A stretch of 61,639 nt of DNA, taken from positions 1-61,639 of the forward strand of contig CABHPA010000062.1 of NCBI GenBank assembly GCA_902168245.1. The letters are read 5' to 3'. The DNA comes from Candidatus Melainabacteria bacterium. GTDB taxonomy: Bacteria; Cyanobacteriota; Vampirovibrionia; Vampirovibrionales; Vampirovibrionaceae. The notes below the pieces were generated by a model, which was not told where the DNA came from, ran no database searches, and worked only from the letters and a program-made list of their open reading frames with translations. Positions 46,221 through 54,237 of the stretch are shown here, piece by piece. Position 1 is the stretch's first letter; every line of letters begins with the position of its first letter. The position numbers and the translations under genes are program-made.

Positions 46221-48278
46221 CTAGATAAAGAACGCGTTGGTATCCTTGCCTTTGGCTTCCCATTCCAGACGGCCTTTTTCCAGCACATCCGCCGGGGTAG
46301 CCTCAATGACGGAGCGGGGAACCTCAAACACCTGGCTATAGCCTTTACGGGCGGCTTCCAGGTTGTCCCGCACCACATCGGGGCCGCGTCTGCCGAAATA
46401 TTTCTCGATGGGAATACGAACCCGGTCAAACAGAGCATCCTCGCTTAGCCCGGCATTCTTCTGGAACGGCGTCAGGCGCAGGAACACGCCCAGCAGCACG
46501 ATTCCCTGGAAGCGCTGCACCAGCGAGTCATCGGCCTTACAGCTCTCATGGGCGATGCGGATGGTATCCACGCCGTAGAACTGGATATTGTTCTCTTTAA
46601 TGTAGTACTTGGCCCACAACGGGATGGAATCCCATAGCTGTTGCGGATTTTCGTTAGGCGTGTGCTGAAACAGTGTGCAACCGGGCTGCAAACCAACCAG
46701 CGGGTTGCCCATGTTCCAGGTGTTGGGGTCCATCAGGGGGACGAATTCCACCTGAATCAGCTCGCTGTGCGTCCCGATCTTGCCTTCCTTGGTGGTGGTC
46801 AGGTACGTGTTGGTGGGCAAGCCTTTTTTCTCGGAACCGTACTTGGGCGAAGCCTGTACCTTGAACTCGAAGATATCTCCCAAGCAGGTGGCGATAATCT
46901 TGTTGGTAGTAACCGAGCCGTAACCGCCCACCGAATGGCCGCGAATGGAGAAGGATCCCGCCGGACGGACATCCGGTTCTTCCTTCACTTCAAGGTTGGA
47001 GGGGTGATCAATCCCCACGCTGAAGAAGCGCTTATCGGCGCCGCCAGGGGTCATGTTTTCAACGATGGCCACCATATGGCCCGGCGTCACATCCCGACTG
47101 CCCAGGCCAGCCACACCGGAGTAAATCACCGGCACCCGATCAATCTTGGGATAGCCCGGCGTTCCCATCATAGCCTTGGCGAAAGCAGCCTCAATCTCGG
47201 CCGTCAACGGGTTGGAAACACCCAACGGGTTGTCCATCCGCTCAATCACGGCAAACGCTTTCACGTTTTTCAGGGCTTCCACAATTTGCGGGCCGGGGAA
47301 CGGACGGAAAGAGGTAATCGTAAGGCTACCTGTTTTGTGACCCAGACTGCGAATATGATCCAGCGTCACCGAAGCGGTTTCCGCAGTGGAACCCATAGAA
47401 ACAATGGCATATTCAGCGTCTTCTAGCTGGTAAGGCGTTACCATACTGTAACGACGACCCGTCAGGCGATAGAACTCATCCATCGCTTCTTGCAGCGCAC
47501 CCGGCACTTGATCGTAGAAAATCCGCTGGGCGATTTTGCCGGTCATGTAGCTGTCCTGGTTCTGCACCACGCCGCTCATCAGCGGGTGGGCCGGATCGAA
47601 CAACTTGCGGAGCTTGTCTTCCGGACGGCCCAAGTAGCTGCTAATCAGCTCGTCTTCGGGGAACAGGACGTTTTCGATAGTGTGGGTGGTCAGGAAGCCG
47701 TCCTGAATGTTCATAAAGGGGGTTTTGGTGGCTTCGGCGACCCGACGGGAAATCAGGCACAGATCGCCCGCTTCTTGCGCATTCTGGGCGAACACCATGC
47801 CCCAGCCCACGTCGGTTACGGACATGACGTCATCGTGACCGGCATGCACGTTGAGCGAATGGGAAGTGAGCGCGCGCGCGCCAATGTTAAACACCAAGCC
47901 CAGGCGCTTGCCGGAGATGGTATACAGCACTTCTTTCATTAATACCAAGCCCTGACCGGAGGTGAAGTTGGTCACCCGGCCACCGGCAACCGCATACCCC
48001 TCGGAAGCGGAGGCGGAACTATGCTCGGATTCCGGCTGAACCCACATGATGGGCTTGCCCCACAAGTTCTTCATCCCGTTGGAATAAGCCGTCTGATAAC
48101 CAACCCCCATAGAGGTGGAAGGGGTAATGGGATAGGCAATCCCGGCTTCGCAAGCGCGGGTTTCCACGTGGACGACCATACCGGAACCATCGGCGGTGCC
48201 GGGGATACCGGGATATGGGAACTGACCGGAAGCCTGGCCTTTTTGTTCCTGCTGCTTCGGCGGTTGGGCAAGTGCCAT
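46221..48278 (-). CDS. Pyruvate:ferredoxin oxidoreductase, alpha-gamma polypeptide
   Basis: 685 residues. Alpha: AYPITPSTSMG and PESEHSSASASEGYAVAGGR near the N-terminus, LNVHAGHDDVMS, ITSFRPFPG. Gamma from about 420: SFSIRGHSVGGYGSVTTNK, IGTHSELIQVEFV. The domain order alpha-gamma-delta-beta of single-chain NifJ is kept but cut between gamma and delta into two genes. First gene of the operon. Substrate pyruvate is inferred from the NifJ-like order; a related 2-oxoacid is possible. Confidence 0.93.
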   Translation of the reverse strand: MALAQPPKQQEQKGQASGQFPYPGIPGTADGSGMVVHVETRACEAGIAYPITPSTSMGVGYQTAYSNGMKNLWGKPIMWVQPESEHSSASASEGYAVAGGRVTNFTSGQGLVLMKEVLYTISGKRLGLVFNIGARALTSHSLNVHAGHDDVMSVTDVGWGMVFAQNAQEAGDLCLISRRVAEATKTPFMNIQDGFLTTHTIENVLFPEDELISSYLGRPEDKLRKLFDPAHPLMSGVVQNQDSYMTGKIAQRIFYDQVPGALQEAMDEFYRLTGRRYSMVTPYQLEDAEYAIVSMGSTAETASVTLDHIRSLGHKTGSLTITSFRPFPGPQIVEALKNVKAFAVIERMDNPLGVSNPLTAEIEAAFAKAMMGTPGYPKIDRVPVIYSGVAGLGSRDVTPGHMVAIVENMTPGGADKRFFSVGIDHPSNLEVKEEPDVRPAGSFSIRGHSVGGYGSVTTNKIIATCLGDIFEFKVQASPKYGSEKKGLPTNTYLTTTKEGKIGTHSELIQVEFVPLMDPNTWNMGNPLVGLQPGCTLFQHTPNENPQQLWDSIPLWAKYYIKENNIQFYGVDTIRIAHESCKADDSLVQRFQGIVLLGVFLRLTPFQKNAGLSEDALFDRVRIPIEKYFGRRGPDVVRDNLEAARKGYSQVFEVPRSVIEATPADVLEKGRLEWEAKGKDTNAFFI

Positions 48279-48733
48279 ATAAACGCTTCTCCTATTTTGC
48301 TCTGTTGAAAATTTGAAATCTTACTCGGTAACTCAGTCAAATCTTTTGATAGCTGGGGGGCCAGAGGGTAAGGCGGACAGGCTGGCGGCGGCAATCTTCC
48401 CTGGTTGGGTGGATGGCTTGCGATTGGGAAGGGCGATCATGCGCCTGTCGGGGATAAGGCTTTGTGAGGGTTGCAATTGAACCTATTTTACAAAAAACCC
48501 GCTAATTGCAAAGCAACTCTTAAAACTGCGCAACGGGAATCCTGAATTTCAAGATAAATCGCGAGCTATCGATTCGGTTATTCTCCTGTGAAGCTGCCTG
48601 ACGGCCTGCGCTGATGCCTGCAATCCGAAGCCCGCCGTAATACGCTCAATCGCCAGGGTTGGAGTGACGGCTCCAAAAATGCCCGGCCGCTGGCAAACAC
48701 CTTCCCGATTATAAGGGGTGTTCCCCAATATGC
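48279..48733. other. Upstream region of the PFOR operon
   Basis: 455 bases without a gene. A possible minus-strand promoter is TTTGCA (48507-48512) with TAAAAT (48485-48490) and a 16-bp spacer, about 200 nt before the alpha-gamma start. No clear operator was found. Confidence 0.35.
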
Positions 48734-49516
48734 CTAGTCGCTTTTCGCAGCGCCACCCGATTCGGGCGCGGGCTTGGGGGGCGGCTCGACCTTGGCTGCG
48801 GCAGGCAGGTAGAACGGCGAGTAACGAGGCGCAAACGAGGACAAATAAGGCTGGTACCTACTGGGAAACTCGGATTTCAACTTTTCATACTGTTTTAACC
48901 ACTCTTTTTGCTGCTTAATCAGCTTTTCGCGTTTCCGTTTTTCAACCAGGGGACGGTAAGTCACATCCAGCAGCGCGTCAACCGCCTTGTTCACCGGCTT
49001 GGAAGTCGCCAGGCCGATCAGCGCCAGAATGACGCCCGTCACCAGGACTGGCCCATGCTTACTACGGGAAATCAGCGCCGGAAGACGCGGATTATCCTGA
49101 ATTTTTGGCTCAATCCAGTTCTTTACCCTTTTATACAGCAGCAACGGAATCAAAAAGGTCGAAAACAGGTGGAATAAAGTAATATCACCTGTTTCAGCGG
49201 CAATTTTCTGCAATCGTTTGCCGGGGGGAAGGTCTTCCGTCTTTTTATAGGCGTTCGTAAAGGTGTAATAAATATCCTTGCCCGCATAGCCCATGCTAAT
49301 CAGCGACGTCACGTGGGAAAGCTGGGGGGCCACCATGGGAATCAACTCCTCCCCCACCTGCAGCCCCTGCCATACCTGATCGCTGGAAATGCGCGGCAAC
49401 ACACGGGCCGGGTTGAATTGGGGCCAATAATAATAAGGTTGCTGCCGCTGGCCATCCTGGCTGGCGGGTGGCGCGGAGAATATTCCTCGACTCAAAGCGG
49501 CGGGGCCAGTCACCAT
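48734..49516 (-). CDS. Membrane protein resembling mitochondrial MTP18/MTFP1
   Basis: 260 residues. Two hydrophobic helices stand out (DITLFHLFSTFLIPLLLYKR, 111-130, and GPVLVTGVILALIGLA, 145-160), with a weaker one near 65-85; the C-terminus is basic coiled coil (183-205) then Pro-rich. The order of features matches the MTP18 family as I remember it from human MTFP1: VGE..-(V/I)P early, a D-x(10)-IP helix ending in RV, then P-(I/V)-(D/N)-(R/K)-x-V-D-x-LLD-x3-R-x-L, here KPVNKAVDALLDVTYRPL (163-180). No bacterial function is known to me. GGA lies 5 bases before the ATG, and a good promoter is found on its strand. Confidence 0.7.
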   Translation of the reverse strand: MVTGPAALSRGIFSAPPASQDGQRQQPYYYWPQFNPARVLPRISSDQVWQGLQVGEELIPMVAPQLSHVTSLISMGYAGKDIYYTFTNAYKKTEDLPPGKRLQKIAAETGDITLFHLFSTFLIPLLLYKRVKNWIEPKIQDNPRLPALISRSKHGPVLVTGVILALIGLATSKPVNKAVDALLDVTYRPLVEKRKREKLIKQQKEWLKQYEKLKSEFPSRYQPYLSSFAPRYSPFYLPAAAKVEPPPKPAPESGGAAKSD

Positions 49517-49586
49517 GTTCCAAAGCCCATTTTATATATACCCCCGGTATCGTCAAAGGTGAATCGCGACTGCGTTGTTTCGCATT

Positions 49587-49615
49587 TTTATACATCAAAG
49601 AATCTTTAAAGTGAA
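49587..49615 (-). promoter_or_regulatory. Promoter of the MTP18-like gene
   Basis: On the minus strand TTCACT (49610-49615) and TATAAA (49587-49592) with a 17-bp spacer; start site near 49580, leaving a leader of about 64 nt. Confidence 0.6.
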
Positions 49616-49675
49616 GCCATGCTATTTCCTCTCTCGTAAGCGCGAGCTGGCCTTGGTGCAACGCTTTGTTAAAAT

Positions 49676-49760
49676 ATCGAATTTTTTTTCGATCGCCCTC
49701 TTGCTTTTCTTCCCGAATGGAGTACTATAGAATCTACATTCGATAGAAAAATCTTTCGAT
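49676..49760. promoter_or_regulatory. Three LexA-type operator boxes (ATMGAA-N6-TTCGAT)
   Basis: Box 1 ATCGAA-N6-TTCGAT at 49676-49693; box 2 ATAGAA-N6-TTCGAT at 49727-49744; box 3 ATAGAA-N6-TTCGAT at 49743-49760. All are 18 bp with identical spacing. Box 2 covers the -10 and start site of the lexA promoter, and box 3 overlaps it by 2 bp, 45 bp before the ATG. The core GAA-N6-TTC has the same geometry as the Bacillus box CGAAC-N4-GTTCG but with different flanks. Autorepression by LexA is the natural reading. Confidence 0.8.
49701..49728 (+). promoter_or_regulatory. lexA promoter
   Basis: TTGCTT (49701-49706) and TACTAT (49723-49728) with a 16-bp spacer; start site about 49735, inside operator box 2. 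Confidence 0.65.
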
Positions 49761-49805
49761 AGTTACTCAATCGTTTTATTCAGTAGTTTGAAAGAAAGAC
49801 AGCCG

Positions 49806-50483
49806 ATGTTTGACAAGGACGATCTGACCCCTAAGCAACGCGATGTGCTGAAGGAACTGCTGGGTTTTGTTCACGAGAACAGTTACCCGCCTTCCATTCA
49901 ACAACTTTGCCAGCGTTGCGGCGTCAGCTCCACCTCAACCATCCATTTCCACCTCAGCGCCCTGAAGAAAAAAGGGCTGATTGACTGGAACCCGGCGGAA
50001 AAGCGGGCCATCAGCATCCGCGAGGATCTGCGGGACGCCTACCGGAGCAGCCTGGACCCGGTTGAGCTTGGCGAGGCATCGGCGGAAGCAGCAGACGATG
50101 AAGAGGAAAAGCGCGGCGTTTTGCCGATGCTAGGGGCCATTGCGGCGGGTTCCCCGTTGCAGACTCTGAAGGATTCGGTCGAGCGCATCGATCTCAGCGA
50201 GGATGTCTGTCCACCCGGCTGTTACGCCCTTAAAGTGCGAGGCAGCAGCATGATTGAAGATCATATTATGGACGAGGACATCGTCATCATAAACCCCGAA
50301 GCCAGAGTTCGGGAAGGCGACGTGGTTGTCGCCCTGATTGATAACGAAACCGCCACGCTGAAGCGCTTTTACCGGGAGAAGGATCGCATCAGGCTACAGC
50401 CAGCCAACGCGGAAATGGAACCAATCTACGTCACGGACGTCCATATCCAGGGACGGGTTGAGGCCGTGATTCGCCGGTACTAG
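49806..50483 (+). CDS. lexA: LexA repressor
   Basis: 225 residues. Winged helix-turn-helix (about 1-70, SSTSTIHFHLSALKKKGLI as recognition region), a Glu/Asp-rich linker of about 30 residues, then the S24 self-cleavage domain: cleavage site Ala114-Gly115 (IAAGSP), catalytic Ser148 in VRGSSM, and Lys186 in ATLKRF. Represses SOS genes and cuts itself when RecA is active. The ATG at 49806 (MFDKDD) has GAAAGA upstream; a TTG six codons earlier (49788) is open but adds no homology. The long linker and GSSM in place of the common GDSM are small oddities. Confidence 0.95.
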   Translation: MFDKDDLTPKQRDVLKELLGFVHENSYPPSIQQLCQRCGVSSTSTIHFHLSALKKKGLIDWNPAEKRAISIREDLRDAYRSSLDPVELGEASAEAADDEEEKRGVLPMLGAIAAGSPLQTLKDSVERIDLSEDVCPPGCYALKVRGSSMIEDHIMDEDIVIINPEARVREGDVVVALIDNETATLKRFYREKDRIRLQPANAEMEPIYVTDVHIQGRVEAVIRRY

Positions 50484-50592
50484 AAGATCCCTGACGATTC
50501 CTTCCAAACAGACACAATAACCCCATCAATCAACGAATTTGATATTTAGCGAATTGGTTAGACAACCCACCCATGAGGAGGACGATGTTCCC

Positions 50593-50676
50593 ATGCGTAT
50601 TCGGACCTTGATTCGAGACTTTCTGGTGAGCGGCCTGTTGTTGCTGCCCTATCTCTTTCTCCCCACCCATGCGTGA
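50593..50676 (+). CDS. Possible 27-residue hydrophobic peptide
   Basis: A short frame after lexA, MRIRTLIRDFLVSGLLLLPY and then LFLPTHA, with AGGAGG 11 bases before its ATG. It looks like a bare signal or membrane peptide. No homologue is known to me. It may be a leader, a small membrane peptide, or chance. Confidence 0.35.
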   Translation: MRIRTLIRDFLVSGLLLLPYLFLPTHA

Positions 50677-50717
50677 CCCCAAGCGCGCAAGCTTACCAAG
50701 CTTTCTCTCTGATACTC

Positions 50718-50793
50718 CATAAAAGACACACACACTCCACTCTTTATCCCACAAATCTCACCCGAGGCAAATCATTTTGCCTCTTTTTCTTTT
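50718..50793 (+). ncRNA. Candidate small RNA A with intrinsic terminator
   Basis: The terminator is clear: GAGGCAAA (50764-50771), TCAT loop, TTTGCCTC (50776-50783), then TTTTTCTTTT. Before it lies about 45 nt almost free of G, CATAAAAGACACACACACTC and onward, complementary in flavour to ribosome binding sites. A -10-like GATACT is at 50711-50716; no good -35. It resembles candidate RNA B at 52866. It could instead be the lexA 3' end or an attenuated leader of rlmN. Confidence 0.5.
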
Positions 50794-50868
50794 ATTATAT
50801 GGACACGCACTTGTATGGATCCGCATCACGCCGCCATCCATCGAAGAATGATTTAGAGACCCTCTGCC

Positions 50869-51951
50869 ATGAACGCCTTGCCTCAAAACCTCGCCGACCC
50901 ATCCGCCCATACCTTGCCGGGCCGAGAGCCATTAATCGGCAAATCCATGGAAGAGCTGCGGGAACTGGTAAAAAGCATGGACGAGCCTGCTTTCCGGGCG
51001 GAGCAACTGCACCACTGGCTATACGTGCATTGTGTGCGCAGCCTGGATGACATGAGCAACCTGAAACGCGCCTTTCGGGACAAGCTGGCCGAGCGTTACC
51101 AGGTGGGTTCCCTGGTCATCGACCAGAAAGAAGTCAGCCAGGACGGCACCACCAAGTATCTCTTCCGCCTGCCGGACGGCAAAGTGGTGGAATCGGTGCT
51201 GATGTACTTTGAGGAACGCGGCACCTACGCCATCTGCCTTAGCACCCAGGTGGGCTGCGCGGTTAATTGCGATTTTTGCGCCACCGGCAAGCTGGGCTTC
51301 ATGCGAAACCTGAGCGTGGCCGAGATTGTGGAGCAATACGTGTACGTGCAGGCCGACAGCGGCAAGGAAATCCGCAACATCGTGTTCATGGGGCAAGGCG
51401 AACCCATGCTGAACTACGACAACCTGATGCAGTCCATCCACATCCTCAACAAGTCGGCGGAAGTGGGTATTCGGCACATCACCATCTCCACATCCGGCAT
51501 TGTGCCCCGCATTTACGATTTGGCTGAGGCGAATCTCCAGCTCACCCTGGCAATCTCTTTGCATGCGCCGGACAACGCCACCCGCGAGGCCATTATGCCC
51601 CTCAACAAAAAATGGCCGCTGGAAGAACTGATGCCCGCGCTGCACCATTATGCAGGCGCCACCGGCAAACGGCTGACCATTGAATATATCTTGCTGGCCG
51701 GGGTCAACGATCAGCCCAGCCACGCGCACGACCTGGGCAAACTGCTGCAGGGCCTCAAGTGCAACATCAACCTGATTCCCTATAACCCCATCGGGGACGG
51801 GTATGGCTACAAGCGCCCGTCCAATAACGCCATTCACCGCTTTAAAGACGCCCTGCTGCCCTACGGCAAAAAAGTGACCGTGCGGGTGGAACGTGGCGTG
51901 GACATTGCCGCGGCCTGCGGGCAACTGGCCAACAAGGTTCAGCAAGCCTAA
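50869..51951 (+). CDS. rlmN: 23S rRNA/tRNA adenine C2-methyltransferase
   Basis: 360 residues, radical SAM. CAVNCDFCATG is the CxxxCxxC cluster motif; MGQGEPMLNYDN, LAISLHAPD, and GVDIAAACGQL with the conserved C-terminal Cys of the mechanism. Methylates A2503 of 23S rRNA and A37 of some tRNAs. The ATG at 50869 has a weak GAGACC upstream. It follows the terminator at 50764, so it has its own or an attenuated transcript. Confidence 0.96.
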   Translation: MNALPQNLADPSAHTLPGREPLIGKSMEELRELVKSMDEPAFRAEQLHHWLYVHCVRSLDDMSNLKRAFRDKLAERYQVGSLVIDQKEVSQDGTTKYLFRLPDGKVVESVLMYFEERGTYAICLSTQVGCAVNCDFCATGKLGFMRNLSVAEIVEQYVYVQADSGKEIRNIVFMGQGEPMLNYDNLMQSIHILNKSAEVGIRHITISTSGIVPRIYDLAEANLQLTLAISLHAPDNATREAIMPLNKKWPLEELMPALHHYAGATGKRLTIEYILLAGVNDQPSHAHDLGKLLQGLKCNINLIPYNPIGDGYGYKRPSNNAIHRFKDALLPYGKKVTVRVERGVDIAAACGQLANKVQQA

Positions 51952-52126
51952 GCCGGAGAATCTTGCCGCAAGCCGCCCTAAATAGCTTTTGGCCGGTTTT
52001 GCGAGCCAAAAATATACGCACAGACGGGTCAGTCCATGCGTAGGTGGAAGAGATTGCCTGACGGTCAATAGGTCTCCGTCAGGCATCGTTTGGGTATTGA
52101 ATTGGAAAGGGAATGCCGGGCGCTCC

Positions 52127-52597
52127 TTAACAGGGCGCAATACTCCAGTTTACATGCTCGTCGGAAGCGGACAGGAGGCCGCGCAAAGAGCTTCTGTAAT
52201 TATCTTCAATCTCTGTGGAATGAAGGTGGTGTTTGCTGGCCAGATAAATAGTGCGCCTGTTTTTGTGGATCAGGCTGCTATTTTGCAATTCCACCAGGTA
52301 GCGAATCATCTGTTGCCTGGATTCTTCTTTTTTGGCAGCCTCTTTGGCCAGCCCCAGCAACGCTCTCTCGTTACCAACAGAACTTTCCACCAAGTCCTTG
52401 GTTAAACTCACGGAAGAACCGCCGAATTTAACCGTATCGTTCGGGGAGGCTTTCAACTGCAAGGGCAGGGATTCCGGCTGCTGCAGGGAGAAACTGTCCT
52501 CGCAATCCTTCACCGGATTTCTGGAGCGCGTGTCTTGCCTGTTCGGGACGGCAAGACTCCCTACCGGCGCATAGGGAGCCCGGATGGCTAATAACAT
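52127..52597 (-). CDS. Hypothetical protein with FGGSS motif
   Basis: 156 residues from an ATG with GAGGA 9 bases upstream. The N-terminal 70 residues look disordered and contain VKFGGSSVSLTKD; residues about 80-120 are a charged helix (LLGLAKEAAKKEESRQQMIRYL). No signal peptide or membrane helix is evident. I recognise no family. The short FGG-x-S motif recurs in the neighbouring gene at 53191. Confidence 0.6.
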   Translation of the reverse strand: MLLAIRAPYAPVGSLAVPNRQDTRSRNPVKDCEDSFSLQQPESLPLQLKASPNDTVKFGGSSVSLTKDLVESSVGNERALLGLAKEAAKKEESRQQMIRYLVELQNSSLIHKNRRTIYLASKHHLHSTEIEDNYRSSLRGLLSASDEHVNWSIAPC

Positions 52598-52865
52598 GAT
52601 TTTAATTCCTCTATATGTACCCACTACGGCCCATACGGGCGGTTTTCATTGCCTGCTGATTGGGCCTGCTTTGGCCTGCTACTTATCGAAATTCCATTTT
52701 GAAGTGCACCTATGCTATAGAGAACCTCTCCATTTGACAAGTGCGAAAACACAATTTAACCCACTTGCTTTTTAAACCAAACGCAATGAGATATTAAAGA
52801 AATATGAATCATATTTCTTCCTGGGGATCAATTTTAAGAAATATTCCGTTTTTATATACTTAACA

Positions 52866-52986
52866 CATAAAAAACCACCCACTCACCTTAATTTCTGACT
52901 CCACCCATCTACCTTCTACTCACTCACCTCAACTCACAGATAAACTTACCCGCTTCTGCTGTTGCCAAACAAAGAGCGGGTTTTTT
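52866..52986 (+). ncRNA. Candidate small RNA B, C-rich with intrinsic terminator
   Basis: TATACT at 52855-52860 is a good -10 (weak TTTTAA at 52832-52837 as -35). The stretch after it is strikingly poor in G for about 75 nt and repeats CTCACCT, CTACCT and CACCC, which can pair with Shine-Dalgarno sequences. It ends in CCCGCT (52949-52954) / AGCGGG (52975-52980) followed by six T. No plus-strand gene precedes the terminator for about 900 bp. The motif is reminiscent of cyanobacterial Yfr1 (ACUCCUCACAC) but not identical. Confidence 0.55.
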
Positions 52987-53190
52987 CTTGCCTGCGCGGC
53001 GATTCAGGCGGCGCGCGCTATGCAAAAAGGAGACAAAGCGGAGTTTGTATGAGCCAAAACACTTGAAATCCCGGTTTTTTCCTTATCATGGTGCATGATT
53101 TTTCGTTGTAATTGGTGAAGCAAAGCAATTTTTTTTCTTCAGCGCATTGATTGAAGAAGAAGTGAAAGCTGTTTAGGCTATCGGGGTGTT

Positions 53191-54237
53191 ATGCTGACGA
53201 CAATCCATAATCGAATCTCCCTTCCGCGCCAACGAGCGGAGATGGAGCATCCTTCGGTGCGTATTCCGTATTTTGGCGGCGCCTCCGCAGAAGTAGCCAA
53301 AAAAGGTGTTGATATAGCCCATTTGCAAACCGCTGAGTTAATCCAGCGGTTTTTTAAAGGCTGTAACAAGGATGTCCGGGTCGGCGGCCTTTCCCTGGAA
53401 GACATGGCGGGCCGTCTGCAAACCCTGATTGGGGTCTACCTGCTGCAAGGCTACTTTGCCGTTAAAGACGAGAAACACCCCTGGGAGACCAATGGCCGTA
53501 ACGCCATTGTGTGGCTGATGACCCTGGGCCTGACTTCCATTACCAAGAGCGAGAACTACGGCGTCAACACCGTGCTGCTGAACCCCTTCATGAAGCAAAA
53601 AGGCGCTGCGGTGCGGTTCCTGCCGTTCCTGAAACAACCGTTCGACGCTGTCCGCATGGATGTGGATTATCTGGACATCATCGAAAAAGCGGGCATCAAA
53701 ATTCAGGAAAAAGAAAAAGCGGGTGCGCTCAAAGGCACCAAGGCGCTCTGGGCCTCCTCCTGGCTGGACGCCAACAAGATCGAAAAAATCCAGAACTACC
53801 TGAGCGACCTCACCCTCAAAGGAGACAGCCTCACCAAGGAAGAAAAGCTGATGAAAGAGGCCATTCCCAAGTTCTTCAAGCGAATCAACGTTTTCAACAT
53901 GCTGTCCACCGGCATTATTACCGCCGCCACCGTCTACTTTATCGGCGGGGTGGCCATGCGCATCGTCAACAAGTTTATATCCCCGCTGGACAAGGACTTT
54001 GACGGCAACCAAAAAAACAAGCCCGGCCAACCCCTGCAATCGCCTTTACCCACGCCGTTCTTACCATCCCAGGCATTCCAAATGCCATCCAAATTGCAGC
54101 TGGGCAACCCAACCTTGCCATTCCTCCCCGCATCGCCGGTTAAATGGCAAGGCGCAGGGCCAAGCATGCAGCTTCAGCCGCCGGGGGCTTTCATAAATCG
54201 CTACGGAACGCCCAACAACCAAGGAGGGCTTAACTAA
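53191..54237 (+). CDS. Lineage-specific membrane protein, first of a pair
   Basis: 348 residues. After a short N-terminus with IPYFGGASAEVAKKG (about 26-40) come an amphipathic or membrane segment near 90-118, a charged helical stretch, one clear transmembrane helix (about 233-257, NMLSTGIITAATVYFIGGVAMRIV region), and a Pro/Gln-rich tail of about 85 residues (LPTPFLPSQAF). No known family recognised. The ATG at 53191 has GGGGTG upstream; an ATG at 53242 is an alternative. The stop overlaps the next gene's start (TAATG), so the two are one operon. Confidence 0.72.
   Translation: MLTTIHNRISLPRQRAEMEHPSVRIPYFGGASAEVAKKGVDIAHLQTAELIQRFFKGCNKDVRVGGLSLEDMAGRLQTLIGVYLLQGYFAVKDEKHPWETNGRNAIVWLMTLGLTSITKSENYGVNTVLLNPFMKQKGAAVRFLPFLKQPFDAVRMDVDYLDIIEKAGIKIQEKEKAGALKGTKALWASSWLDANKIEKIQNYLSDLTLKGDSLTKEEKLMKEAIPKFFKRINVFNMLSTGIITAATVYFIGGVAMRIVNKFISPLDKDFDGNQKNKPGQPLQSPLPTPFLPSQAFQMPSKLQLGNPTLPFLPASPVKWQGAGPSMQLQPPGAFINRYGTPNNQGGLN

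Noticed and set aside
49721..49735. Cyanobacterial-type LexA box starting with AGTACT
   Set aside because: Only the left half-site fits the RGTAC-type consensus; the ATMGAA-N6-TTCGAT repeats explain the region better and occur three times.
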